The position numbers were made by a program, and so were the translations under genes. A stretch of DNA of 64,000 bases from Nitrospinia bacterium (GTDB lineage: Bacteria > Nitrospinota > Nitrospinia > Nitrospinales > JAJDAT01): contig JAJDAT010000014.1 of the NCBI GenBank assembly GCA_029261715.1, forward strand, positions 62,001 to 126,000, in the 5' to 3' direction. This document shows positions 31,797-40,928 of this stretch, piece after piece (within the stretch, counting starts at the first letter, position 1; each line of letters opens with the position of its first letter). The notes beneath the pieces are model-generated. The model was given only the letters and a program-made list of their open reading frames with translations, did no database searches and was not told the origin of the DNA.

Positions 31797-32909
31797 TCAA
31801 GCAGGTAAAGGTTTAGAGCTAATATTTCCAAGCTCATTGTTGTCCAAACGTTTTTTCAAATCTTCATGGTCAAATTCAGGGCAAGAGCCTAATTCGCATT
31901 TCTTTAAAATAGATTCAAAAGACTTTCTCAAAAGAAAATTAGAAAAGGACAAAAACGGTCCTCTACGCACAATCCGTTTAACCGTTTTACGTGAAATTTT
32001 CACGGGGTCGTCCGACTCCAGCAAGCTTCGATTATTAAACAATATTGCCGCAGTTTCGACAGCCATCCAAAGAGGCAACACACAAAACAACCTAATATCC
32101 AACCTCGTTCTAGGAAGAGCTAACGTGAACTTTAATGCATCTTTAAGATGTCCAATCGTTTTTCTTAGCAAGATTTGAATAACTTCTAACTTTTTTTCGT
32201 CAAATTCAGAGGCTGTAAACTTTTCTATAGTTAACCCGCTTTCTACTATATAGCTCTTTGGAATATAAGACCAACCTCGTTTACGATCAGTTAAGAAGTC
32301 TTTTGCGATATTAGTAATTTGTAATCCTAAACCAAAAGATACGGCTGTTTCTTTCATTATCTTTGCGGATTTTTCTGAAATATTAGGACAATCTTCTAAA
32401 AACAACGCGCATAACATCTCCCCTACACAACCGGCAACATAGTAACAATACTCTTCAAGTTGATTAGCGTCTTCCAATAAAGCTCCTTTAGAGCTATCAA
32501 ACATTTTTTGGAAAAACGCCATTCCTTGAGCCATTTTTGAAACCGATTGCATTATGCAATCTTGAGAGCGACTTGGAAGAGTATCAAACACATTAAAAAC
32601 TCGCTTTGTGTTAGTTAACAACTCCAAATCATTCGCCGATCCATCCACAATCGAACATTTTTCAACCCATTGCTCTAAATGCCCTGCTCTATATTCGGAA
32701 TCCAAAGCTAATTTGGAAAACTCTAAAAGCAGATCGATTTTCTTTTCGGCATCAAGTTGAGGCGCATCTTCAACAGTATCGACAATACGGCAGAATAAAT
32801 AAGCCGACAAAACACCTCTATGAAGACTACCTTTTAGGCAACGGATATTTAGCGCGAATGTGCGACTAACCTTAGGAAGGGTTTTTTGACAATAATTCCA
32901 ATCGTTCAT
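31797..32909 (-). CDS. Squalene synthase (farnesyl-diphosphate farnesyltransferase type)
   Basis: 370 residues. It condenses two farnesyl diphosphates to squalene, the entry to hopanoids or sterols. The first aspartate motif is DTVED at 44-48 and the second is KDFLTD at 203-208. Between them lies EEYCYYVAGCVGEM, the conserved Y-x-x-x-V-A-G helix. The length and the single-gene form resemble the eukaryote-type FDFT1 rather than the split HpnC/HpnD pair. No other hopanoid gene lies in the window. It is 226 bases from ispH on the same strand. Confidence 0.9.
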   Translation of the reverse strand: MNDWNYCQKTLPKVSRTFALNIRCLKGSLHRGVLSAYLFCRIVDTVEDAPQLDAEKKIDLLLEFSKLALDSEYRAGHLEQWVEKCSIVDGSANDLELLTNTKRVFNVFDTLPSRSQDCIMQSVSKMAQGMAFFQKMFDSSKGALLEDANQLEEYCYYVAGCVGEMLCALFLEDCPNISEKSAKIMKETAVSFGLGLQITNIAKDFLTDRKRGWSYIPKSYIVESGLTIEKFTASEFDEKKLEVIQILLRKTIGHLKDALKFTLALPRTRLDIRLFCVLPLWMAVETAAILFNNRSLLESDDPVKISRKTVKRIVRRGPFLSFSNFLLRKSFESILKKCELGSCPEFDHEDLKKRLDNNELGNISSKPLPA

Positions 32910-33134
32910 AAAAAAAAACGGCTAACTTTTAATCGAAGAAGACTTCTAAAAATTAGCCAATTTGAGTTTTTGCAACCGCCTATACTTCAAATCTATTGAT
33001 AGGCCATTTATCTAATTTTACTTTTCAAGAAGTTTCGAATCTTACCTGATAAATAAGGTGAAAGAAATTACTATTTATAAACTTCTAAAACAATCAAGCC
33101 TGTTGAAAATGAAAAGCGTTATAAAGCGCGGAAC

Positions 33135-34016
33135 TTAAACCGTTTCCGTCTCTAAGCTTTCCATTTTTTTCGCAATAGTCAAAATGTCTTCATGAATCTC
33201 ATTGATAAGATATTCTGGAGTACTTGTTCCAGCTGTAATTCCGACATGTTTGCGATCTTTAAACCAGCTTTCTTCTAACTGAGAAGAAGACTCGATATGA
33301 AAAACACTAACGCTTTTTTCTTCGCAAACCTGAACTAATTTTTTTGTATTAGAAGAATTATAACCGCCTATAACTATCATTAAGTCAACAGTATCAGCAA
33401 GCTCTCTCACGGCAATCTGTCTATCGCGGGTTGGTTGGCATATCGTATTTACAAAGTGCACTTCTTCCACACAATCCATTTCCTCAATTGCTTTTGCAAG
33501 TGATTCTATCTTTTCAACTTGTTGAGTGGTTTGGCTTACAATTCCAAACTTCTTTTTGCCAGTATCTCGGATTTTTTCTAAATCTTCCTCAGAATTGATA
33601 ACAACATAATCTTCTAAATCGCCAACAATACCTTTTACTTCAACATGGTTTTCCTGACCTATAACTATAGGAAAATATCCCCTTGCAACCATATCTTTTA
33701 CAGTTTTATGAACTCTCATAACTAACGGACAACTGGCGTCATAAACAACAAATCCCGCTTCATATAGTTTTTGTTTAGTTTTTTCAGCGGCGCCGTGAGC
33801 GGTAATCATTACTTTCTTAGTTTTTATTTTATCTATATGCTCAATCCCGTTAACCAAATCAACTCCATTTTGTTTCAAAGACACATTGACTTGTGGGTTA
33901 TGAACTAATTGTCCCACAATGGTCAAGTCTCCGGCAAATTCTGGAGCCATAGCTAAACTGATAGCATCTTTAACGCCAAAGCAAGTTCCTAATGCGCTTG
34001 CGAGAGAAACTTTCAT
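33135..34016 (-). CDS. ispH: 4-hydroxy-3-methylbut-2-enyl diphosphate reductase
   Basis: 293 residues. This iron-sulfur enzyme makes IPP and DMAPP in the last step of the MEP pathway. Three cysteine ligands are at 12 (TCFGV), 96 (ASCPLV) and 193 (TICQPT). The substrate residues His39, His74, His124 and catalytic Glu126 (QENHVEVKG) and the S-x-N motif (GGYNSSNTKKL) are all present. It would supply prenyl units to the squalene synthase downstream. Confidence 0.96.
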   Translation of the reverse strand: MKVSLASALGTCFGVKDAISLAMAPEFAGDLTIVGQLVHNPQVNVSLKQNGVDLVNGIEHIDKIKTKKVMITAHGAAEKTKQKLYEAGFVVYDASCPLVMRVHKTVKDMVARGYFPIVIGQENHVEVKGIVGDLEDYVVINSEEDLEKIRDTGKKKFGIVSQTTQQVEKIESLAKAIEEMDCVEEVHFVNTICQPTRDRQIAVRELADTVDLMIVIGGYNSSNTKKLVQVCEEKSVSVFHIESSSQLEESWFKDRKHVGITAGTSTPEYLINEIHEDILTIAKKMESLETETV

Positions 34017-34210
34017 CTAAAAAATTCCTTTATCTAAAATAGAGCAATTACGTAACTTATTCATAAAAATCAATTCTTTATAATAACAGATAAATCTATC
34101 TATGTAACCCTAATGACATCATCGCAATAAGAAATTGAGATTATATAACGTTTTTCTAAATTTGAGGAAAGATAACCATAAAACCAGATAAGTTTTAAAA
34201 TTCTAAAAAC

Positions 34211-34954
34211 CTAACTGTTGAAGATTTTTTTTATGGATAAAAGAGAGGTTTCTCTACTCATTTCGGCAATGGAATCAGTAAGAGGAATTTTCTTAGGACA
34301 CACCTCTACACAAACTTGAGCGTTTCCACAATCGGTAATGCCACCTTCTTTCATAACGGCTTCAAGTCTTTTCTCTTTTTGAGTCGCTCCAGTAGGATGC
34401 ATGTTAAAAAGGCGCACTTGGCTAAAAGTTGCGGCTCCTAAAAACGAATTATCCAAGGTAAACTGCGGACAAGCTTCTAAACAACAACCACAAGTCATAC
34501 ACTCTGAAAGAACATATGCGGTTGCTCTATCTTGGTCGGGAATGGCTGGTCCTTCTCCTATATCATGAGTGCCGTCAATATCAATCCAACTATTGGTTTT
34601 TTTTAGATTCTCAAACATCCGGCTACGATCAACTTGTAAGTCTCTCACAACTGGAAATTTCGACATCGGTTCCAACGTTAGAGGACCTTCCAAATTATCT
34701 ATTAACGCTGTGCAGGCCTGTCTTACCTTCCCATTAACTAACATAGTGCAAGAGCCACAAACTTCCTCCAAGCAATTACAATCCCAAACTACCGGCGGCA
34801 CTTTTTTCCCTTCCCTAGTAACCGGGCTTTTTTGAATTTCTTGAAGACATGAAATGACGTTTGCAAATGGACGGTAAGGAGTTTCAAACGTTTGCCAATA
34901 AGACCGGCCATTCGGTCCATCTTGTCTTTTTATTTTCAACGAAATCGGCTTCAT
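34211..34954 (-). CDS. sdhB: Succinate dehydrogenase/fumarate reductase iron-sulfur subunit
   Basis: 247 residues. The 2Fe-2S site is the CLEEVCGSCTM run (residues 61-71) plus Cys81. The 4Fe-4S site is CMTCGCCLEACP (152-163), and the 3Fe-4S site is CGNAQVCVEVCPKKIP near the C-terminus. It passes electrons from the flavoprotein to quinone. Gene order on the transcript is sdhC-sdhA-sdhB, 13 bases after sdhA. Direction (oxidation or fumarate reduction) cannot be told from sequence. Confidence 0.95.
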   Translation of the reverse strand: MKPISLKIKRQDGPNGRSYWQTFETPYRPFANVISCLQEIQKSPVTREGKKVPPVVWDCNCLEEVCGSCTMLVNGKVRQACTALIDNLEGPLTLEPMSKFPVVRDLQVDRSRMFENLKKTNSWIDIDGTHDIGEGPAIPDQDRATAYVLSECMTCGCCLEACPQFTLDNSFLGAATFSQVRLFNMHPTGATQKEKRLEAVMKEGGITDCGNAQVCVEVCPKKIPLTDSIAEMSRETSLLSIKKIFNS

Positions 34955-34967
34955 AGTTTACCCTTCG

Positions 34968-36908
34968 TTAATCGTATTTTCTGGGTCTTGGAGTTATCAG
35001 TGAAGTATTAACTTCATCGTAAGTTATTTCAGGTCCATTGTTTTTAAACTGGGCAATAGTGGTTTTCAACCACTTTTCATTATTTGCTTGAAAACGCTTC
35101 ATATAATCCAAATGTCCTTCAGGAAAGTCAGAATCATTGACTTCCTCATAATGAGTGCGCTCTAAATAATCAATATATTCATGTGGATCGAAGTTTTTTG
35201 GTTGCTGCAAGTCAAATTCAGGTTTGTAATGCGCTCCACGAAATTCGTTGCGCAACAAAGCGCCTTTAGTAATAATTTTCGATAACTGAATCATACAGCG
35301 TAATTGATTTATAAAACTTGGCATAGGATTTGACCAATGGGTGGTATCCAAACATTTCACGTCTTTAAATCGACTCTCAATTTCTTCCAGTTTTTCTAAA
35401 GTCGAAGATAATTTGGAGTTTTCCCTAACTATCAAAACGTTTTCAAGCAACAACTCACCTAATTCGGAGTGTAAGGAATATGGATTCTCTTTCCCATTCA
35501 TTCTTTTCATACCTTCGAATCGGTTATTCCATATGGTTTCTTCTCCTTCGTAAACAGAGGAAGAAATATCCTCAGAAGCTACGTCCATGCTTTTGGAATA
35601 ATTAAACGCCGCTCTCCCAACCAACAAACCAGAGTAGATACAACTTAACAACGAATTTGCGCCAAGGCGATTGGCTCCATGATATTGATAATCCGCTTCG
35701 CCAGCCGCGTAAAGGCCTTTAATAGAAGTCATTTGGTTTCTTACAGAATTTTGATCGATCATCCCATGACCGTCATCTTCATAATCAACCCAAAGACCGC
35801 CCATAGAATAATGCACCGCTGGAAAAATTTTCATGGGAGTTTCGCTTGGATCTTGTCCGGTAAATTTTCGGTAAATATCTAAAATACCTCCCAACTTGTC
35901 TTCTAAATATTCTTTGCGGTGATGTGTCAAATCCAAATAAACCATAGCTTCGCCAGCGATACCCATTTTTTGCTCGTAGACGACTGCATAAATTTCCCGA
36001 CTTGCTACATCTCTTGGAACTAGGTTCCCAAATAAAGGATAATTTTCTTCTAAAAAGTAGTATCTCTCGTTTTCCGGAATTTCTTTAGGAGGTCGAGAAT
36101 CTCCTGGAGTTCTTGGCACCCAAATTCTACCGCCTTCGCCTCGCGCCGACTCGCTCATTAATCTGAGCTTATCCGCTCCAGGAATAGCGGTTGGATGAAT
36201 TTGGATAAATTCTCCATTAGCGTATTTAGCTCCTTGCAAATAAGCCGAAGTTGTAGCAGCCCCCGTACAAACAGTAGAGTTTGTAGACCGTGAATATACA
36301 TTTCCAGGTCCACCTGTAGCTAAAATAACGGCATCGCCACGTAGGGTAAAAATTTTTCCCGTTCGCAAATCATGAATCGTCGCTCCACGACAAATACCTT
36401 GATCATCCACAACTGCGCCAAGATATTCATGCCACTCTCTTTTAGTTACAGTCCCTTCGCTTTCATGCTTTCTGACTTGTTCGTCTAAAGCGTAAACCAA
36501 CTGCTGTCCCGTTGTAGCGCCCGCAAAAGCGGTTCGCGAAAAAAGAGTTCCGCCAAACCGGCGAAATTGCAAATGCCCTTCGCTAGTTCTATTAAATGGA
36601 ACACCCATCCGATCTAATAAATGAATGATTGCTGGAGCCTGGTGGCACATATCCCTAACGAGAGGTTGATGCGCTAAAAAATCTCCACCCTTGACTGTGT
36701 CGTAAAAATGAACTTCTGGCGAGTCGCCTTCTCCTTGGGTATCCATAGCGCCATTTATCCCGCCTTGGGCGCAGACGGAATGCGATCGTTTCACCGGTTG
36801 ATATGAAATCATATCAACAGACATGTTCAATTCACATGCCCGAACGGCAGCCGCCAATCCAGCTAATCCACCACCTATAATAATGACTTTACGATTACGT
36901 TTTTTCAT
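34968..36908 (-). CDS. sdhA: Succinate dehydrogenase/fumarate reductase flavoprotein subunit
   Basis: 646 residues. The FAD-binding Rossmann start is VIIIGGGLAGLAAAVRACE. The covalent-FAD histidine region is SHSVCAQGGINGAMDTQGEG. The dicarboxylate site has HPTAIPG and ESARGEGGRIWV, and the later AGEADYQYHGANRLGANSLL. The length and type match the Bacillus/delta-type enzyme. A ribosome site GAAGGG of the next gene lies in its 3' gap. It is flanked by sdhC and sdhB. Confidence 0.96.
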   Translation of the reverse strand: MKKRNRKVIIIGGGLAGLAAAVRACELNMSVDMISYQPVKRSHSVCAQGGINGAMDTQGEGDSPEVHFYDTVKGGDFLAHQPLVRDMCHQAPAIIHLLDRMGVPFNRTSEGHLQFRRFGGTLFSRTAFAGATTGQQLVYALDEQVRKHESEGTVTKREWHEYLGAVVDDQGICRGATIHDLRTGKIFTLRGDAVILATGGPGNVYSRSTNSTVCTGAATTSAYLQGAKYANGEFIQIHPTAIPGADKLRLMSESARGEGGRIWVPRTPGDSRPPKEIPENERYYFLEENYPLFGNLVPRDVASREIYAVVYEQKMGIAGEAMVYLDLTHHRKEYLEDKLGGILDIYRKFTGQDPSETPMKIFPAVHYSMGGLWVDYEDDGHGMIDQNSVRNQMTSIKGLYAAGEADYQYHGANRLGANSLLSCIYSGLLVGRAAFNYSKSMDVASEDISSSVYEGEETIWNNRFEGMKRMNGKENPYSLHSELGELLLENVLIVRENSKLSSTLEKLEEIESRFKDVKCLDTTHWSNPMPSFINQLRCMIQLSKIITKGALLRNEFRGAHYKPEFDLQQPKNFDPHEYIDYLERTHYEEVNDSDFPEGHLDYMKRFQANNEKWLKTTIAQFKNNGPEITYDEVNTSLITPRPRKYD

Positions 36909-36918
36909 GGATTAACAC

Positions 36919-37590
36919 TCACATATTCGGTTCAACGGAAACTGGATTCACGGAAAATTCCCAAACTGTAGCGACACCCCAAAAAGTTAAAACCAGCCCA
37001 ACAAAAGCAAACGCAAAACCAGCGTTGCGTTGAGCATTGCGACCAACAATAAGCCCCCAGGATACGCAAAAGCCCCATAACCCATTTGCGAAATGAAACG
37101 TGGCGGAGAATATTCCAATTAAATAAATTAATCGGCCTCCCCAAGTTTCAAACTCTTGATTCATGATATCGATTAAAAAAGGCGCGGCTTCAAATAAATG
37201 TTTTCCATAAAACATTTTTGGAACGAATGTCGTGCCAACATGGTAAACCAAAAATACAAATACAATAGCTCCTGTCACTCTTTGCATTGTATACAAAGCG
37301 TTACGAGGATATCTATAAATTTTTATATTTGGCTTGGCTAGGAAAGTCAGATAAAAACCCATTGCCGAGTGAAATAACAAAGGGACATAGATCCCAAACA
37401 CTTCAATCAATATCAGAAAAGGGATATTGTTTATTATGTCAATCCCAAATTGGTATTGGGAAGCTCCTACAGTTCGCAGAGAGTTAAAGGCAAGATGAAC
37501 TACTAAAAATAAACCAACAGGAACTATTCCTGTAAGGGAATGAAGCTTCAACAGTAAGAAATGGTAACGATCTGGTATACGAAACTTCAC
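36919..37590 (-). CDS. sdhC: Succinate dehydrogenase cytochrome b subunit
   Basis: 223 residues from a GTG at 37590, chosen because GGGGGAGG (37596-37603) sits five bases upstream. A longer TTG start at 37614 would put that site inside the gene. Five membrane segments carry the b-heme histidines typical of the B-type single-subunit anchor (LKLHSLTG, FLVVHLAFN, LLFHSAMGF, FLVYHVGT, ATFHFANGLWGFC). It receives electrons from SdhB for menaquinone. First gene of sdhCAB. Confidence 0.92.
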   Translation of the reverse strand: MKFRIPDRYHFLLLKLHSLTGIVPVGLFLVVHLAFNSLRTVGASQYQFGIDIINNIPFLILIEVFGIYVPLLFHSAMGFYLTFLAKPNIKIYRYPRNALYTMQRVTGAIVFVFLVYHVGTTFVPKMFYGKHLFEAAPFLIDIMNQEFETWGGRLIYLIGIFSATFHFANGLWGFCVSWGLIVGRNAQRNAGFAFAFVGLVLTFWGVATVWEFSVNPVSVEPNM

Positions 37591-37595
37591 GCAGA

Positions 37596-37603
37596 CCTCC
37601 CCC
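37596..37603 (-). promoter_or_regulatory. Shine-Dalgarno that sets the sdhC start
   Basis: GGGGGAGG on the minus strand, five bases before the GTG at 37590. It excludes the longer TTG start at 37614. Confidence 0.8.
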
Positions 37604-37678
37604 TTTAAATCCAATTAGGAAATATACATCAGCTTTCAAACTAATTTTACCGGAAAAAATCGGGAAGGCAAGTAAGAA

Positions 37679-37717
37679 GGCTCAACTGGGGAAACCAGAA
37701 AAGCCAAAAATTGAGCC
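37679..37717. other. Nested hairpin after the zinc-ribbon gene
   Basis: GGCTCAA at 37679-37685 pairs with TTGAGCC at 37711-37717, and CTGG/CCAG can pair inside it. It lies just past the stop of the minus-strand zinc-ribbon gene and before sdhC, so it could be a weak terminator or leader structure. Confidence 0.35.
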
Positions 37718-37724
37718 AGGAAGG

Positions 37725-37997
37725 CTAAAAATCGTATTCTAATAGAGGCCGATGTTTATAATCTGGGTTAATCGGTTTGTCCTTGGTGGTGATCCTTAAA
37801 TTCTCTGGACTCCGAACAAACAACCCAACAAAACCGCACTTACCACAAACGCTTGGCTGCAATGGAACCTTTTTCTCTACACCATGGTCTTTACGAACAA
37901 CCATGATCAATTCCATATCACGACTAGTGCGTAATCCAATATCGCCTTTTAACATGCTTTTGTCGCCACAATGACCACAAACGTCAGGATCGCTCAT
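37725..37997 (-). CDS. Small two-CxxC zinc-ribbon protein
   Basis: 90 residues. Two CxxC pairs (VCGHCGDKS at 7-15 and VCGKCGFVG at 51-59) about 44 residues apart make a zinc-ribbon fold likely. The middle has basic and aliphatic strands. A GGGGG ribosome site lies about seven bases before the ATG. It is upstream of sdhC on the same strand, about 130 bases away. No family is recognised; a nucleic-acid or protein adapter is possible. Confidence 0.7.
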   Translation of the reverse strand: MSDPDVCGHCGDKSMLKGDIGLRTSRDMELIMVVRKDHGVEKKVPLQPSVCGKCGFVGLFVRSPENLRITTKDKPINPDYKHRPLLEYDF

Positions 37998-38081
37998 ATT
38001 CAGCCCCCAATCTTAAATTGACCATACTCAATTATTCATCAAGTATACCATAAAAAAAATCGCGGATTTGGAGGGATTTAG

Positions 38082-38423
38082 TTAAATACCTGCGGCAAAT
38101 ACGGACGATTGGCTATATTCAGAAGCTGGAATTGCAGATTCCACTTCAGCGTGGTTAACAATCTCTCTTAATTCTTTACCAGGACTAAAAACAGCTTTGG
38201 TTCGTTTTGGAATATAAATCGGCTCCGAAGAATTAGGACGTTTTCCCATTCGACTATCATATTCCTTCATTCTAAAAGAACCAAATCCTTGCATTACAAC
38301 TTTACCGTCTTCATCCAAACCTTTTTTTATTGCATTCATGAAGGCGATTAAGTAATTATCTGCTTCTTCTTTGGTAATTCCTAGTTTATAAGATAATTGT
38401 GTGGCTAAATCCCATCGGGTCAT
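38082..38423 (-). CDS. HU/IHF-family DNA-binding protein
   Basis: 113 residues; the HU fold covers 1-95. It has the family motifs G-x-x-K-x-x-A (LGITKEEADNYLIAFMN), DGKVVMQGFGSFRMKEYDSR, then GKRPNSSEPIYIPKRTKAVF with the proline that intercalates DNA, and FSPGKELREIVN. The final 18 residues are a Ser/Ala extension. It packages and bends DNA. A ribosome site AGGAGA lies eight bases before the ATG. Confidence 0.93.
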   Translation of the reverse strand: MTRWDLATQLSYKLGITKEEADNYLIAFMNAIKKGLDEDGKVVMQGFGSFRMKEYDSRMGKRPNSSEPIYIPKRTKAVFSPGKELREIVNHAEVESAIPASEYSQSSVFAAGI

Positions 38424-38603
38424 CGCAGAATCTCCTAATTAAGGTTTTACCCCTAGTAGTGCAATGAGTAGACCAAAGCCAAAAAAATCTTATAAAGTAC
38501 CGTTTTTAAAGAATAAAATATATTCAGAAAAAATCAAAGTGTTGCAAAAGTTACAAAATTGGTTAACTTGTGTGTAATTATGTACACACCATGGGTACCC
38601 ACA

Positions 38604-39551
38604 ATGCTTTCAAAAATTCTTGTTTATTTAACTCACCCGGAAGTAGAGGCTTGGAACTTCAAAAGCCGACACTTTGACTACCTTCAAAAAACTTTTCCAA
38701 AATCAGAAATTGTTCATTGTCCCAATTCAAAAGCTTTTTTGGATCAATTACCGGAAGCAGAAGCCGTTATTGTTTGGTTTTTTAAAAAAAAGTGGCTGAA
38801 ATTATCTAAGAACTTAAAGCTTATCGCTACACCAGCCGCTGGAAAAGATTGGATCGACGTTGAGTCAACGAACTCCTTAGATATATCATTTGGGACATTC
38901 CACGGCGTGATGATAGCCGAAAGTGTTGTCGGGGCCATTTTTCATTTTTGTAAAGCCTTTGCTTTCTCAAACAAAATGCAAGCGCAACATAAATGGGGAA
39001 GAGTTAAGTTAGCCTCAAAAATCTCCTCACTAATGGGAGCTCAAATCGTAATTTTGGGGTTTGGCAATATAGGAATCGAAATCGGAAAAAAACTAAAACC
39101 TTTTGGGTGTTCAATAACGGGAGTTAGGCGAAACTCCATGAAAAGACCGGATTATTTTGACGATACAGATAAAGTTATACATCCCGACCAAATGGAGCCC
39201 GCTTTAAAAACAGCGGACCACTTAATCTTTGCTCTCCCCGGAGGATCAGAAACCAACGGACTTTTTTCAGAAACGCATTTCAACACGTTATCTAAAAGCT
39301 GTTTCTTATATAACATTGGAAGAGGAAATGTTTACAAAGAATCAGACTTAGTTAAAGCCTTAGATTCCAATAAAATCGCGGGCGCCTATCTAGACGTTTT
39401 TGAAGAAGAACCTTTGGCGGAAAGCTCTCTTTTATGGGACATGGAAAATGTGTTAATTCAACCCCACCTTTCAGCGGCATCTCCTCAATATTTAGATCTT
39501 TTCATAGAGGAACTCGCAGCCAGACTGTATAAAAAATCATACGCCCCTTAA
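38604..39551 (+). CDS. D-isomer-specific 2-hydroxyacid dehydrogenase
   Basis: 315 residues from the ATG at 38604, which begins the catalytic-domain strand (MLSKILVYLTHP). Upstream TTG and ATG codons in the frame would add a short unconserved extension. It has the NAD-binding GFGNIGIEIGKKLKPFG, the substrate-side LYNIGRGNVYKESDLV with the catalytic arginine, and the C-terminal AYLDVFEEEPL and QPHLSAA with the catalytic His. It reduces 2-oxoacids; the substrate is not clear. It is convergent with cobB, with six bases between stops. Confidence 0.9.
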   Translation: MLSKILVYLTHPEVEAWNFKSRHFDYLQKTFPKSEIVHCPNSKAFLDQLPEAEAVIVWFFKKKWLKLSKNLKLIATPAAGKDWIDVESTNSLDISFGTFHGVMIAESVVGAIFHFCKAFAFSNKMQAQHKWGRVKLASKISSLMGAQIVILGFGNIGIEIGKKLKPFGCSITGVRRNSMKRPDYFDDTDKVIHPDQMEPALKTADHLIFALPGGSETNGLFSETHFNTLSKSCFLYNIGRGNVYKESDLVKALDSNKIAGAYLDVFEEEPLAESSLLWDMENVLIQPHLSAASPQYLDLFIEELAARLYKKSYAP

Positions 39552-39557
39552 CCCACT

Positions 39558-40928
39558 CTATTTTCTAGCCTTTTTGCTCTCGGCTATCCGTATTATATAA
39601 TTCAACCATTCTGGAGCAGAGGGCCAATAAATATGTGAATAGAATGCAAAAACATTTTTTTTAACAATTCCATCTTTAGAATAAGAGACTGACTGACTAT
39701 CAAAAGTTTCGCAATTTAGATTTTCTTTTAATTCTACAAATTGTGAAAAATGAAACTCATGGCCTCGAATTTCCTCGCCTTTTTCCAAAATATTTTTCAT
39801 ACATATTTTTCTATAGCCTAAAGTCATTCGCGGTTTTTCTAACGTCGTCGTGAAATCTAAGATCCCAGCCATAGGCCAAGAACAACTAGATCCATCAATC
39901 AACGTCTTTCCCAAATACATTAAACCGCCACATTCGGCAACTATAGGCAAACCTGAGTCGGCTAATTGAAACAAATCTTTCAAAAGAGCTTTATTCCGAG
40001 ATAATTGCTCGCCAAATAATTCAGGATACCCTCCCGGCAGATAAACCCAATCGATTTCGGTTGGGATACTTGAATCTTCAAGAGGAGAAAAATATTTTAT
40101 AGTCCCTCCCCAAAGCTCGATCATGTCTACAGTATCTGGATATAAAAATTGAAAAGCAGAATCTTTAGCTATCGCTACAGAAAACTTACTTTCTGGCCTT
40201 TTACCGAACCTGGGTAGAAAATCTTTATTAGTTTGATCTGCACACTTTGGAATAGAATCCAAAATTCCTTGGATATTTAAGTTCTCTTCTACATGATCGG
40301 CCCACTTATCATAAAGAGTTTCTTCTTGCTCACAACCTTGATGTAACCCCAAATGCCGACTAGGTATTTTGAGGTCGGTTCTCTCAGGCAAATATCCCAA
40401 AAACTTCATAGAAGTGTATTTCTCGATCGAAGTTTGCAATAACTTGGCATGTTTTTCAGAGTTCACTCTATTAGCAACAACTCCTAAAAACGTTAAATCA
40501 GAATTAAACTTTTGAAAACCTTGTACCAAAGCGGCTGCAGAACGAGCCATGGCTTGTCCATCAAAAACTAAAACAATGGGCAAATTTAGAAGGGTTGCTA
40601 TTTCCTCAGATGAACCGATTGGACTAATAGAAGAAGCGCCGTCAAATAACCCCATTACTCCTTCCACCAAAGCCACATCGCAATCCATCGTTAATTCAGC
40701 GTATAACGATCGGATATAATTTACGGGAGACATCCATGAATCTAAATTGTAACTTCTTCGGCCAGAGGCGCGTTGATGGTGTTGAGGATCGATATAGTCA
40801 GGGCCAACTTTGAATGGTTGAACCCTCATCTTTTTTCGAGTCAGCAGGCGCAAGATTCCTGCTGTAAGGCTAGATTTTCCAACTCCGCTATGGGTTCCAA
40901 CAATTAAAAAACCAGGAACCTCATTCAT
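39558..40928 (-). CDS. cobB: Cobyrinate a,c-diamide synthase
   Basis: 456 residues. It amidates the a- and c-carboxylates of cobyrinate with glutamine and ATP. The N-terminal P-loop is GTHSGVGKSSLTAGILRLL, followed by KVGPDYIDPQHH. The class I glutamine amidotransferase domain at the C-terminus has the nucleophile VAECGGLMYLG. It overlaps the amidohydrolase gene by four bases. No other cobalamin gene is in the window and no cobalamin riboswitch is evident upstream. Confidence 0.93.
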   Translation of the reverse strand: MNEVPGFLIVGTHSGVGKSSLTAGILRLLTRKKMRVQPFKVGPDYIDPQHHQRASGRRSYNLDSWMSPVNYIRSLYAELTMDCDVALVEGVMGLFDGASSISPIGSSEEIATLLNLPIVLVFDGQAMARSAAALVQGFQKFNSDLTFLGVVANRVNSEKHAKLLQTSIEKYTSMKFLGYLPERTDLKIPSRHLGLHQGCEQEETLYDKWADHVEENLNIQGILDSIPKCADQTNKDFLPRFGKRPESKFSVAIAKDSAFQFLYPDTVDMIELWGGTIKYFSPLEDSSIPTEIDWVYLPGGYPELFGEQLSRNKALLKDLFQLADSGLPIVAECGGLMYLGKTLIDGSSCSWPMAGILDFTTTLEKPRMTLGYRKICMKNILEKGEEIRGHEFHFSQFVELKENLNCETFDSQSVSYSKDGIVKKNVFAFYSHIYWPSAPEWLNYIIRIAESKKARK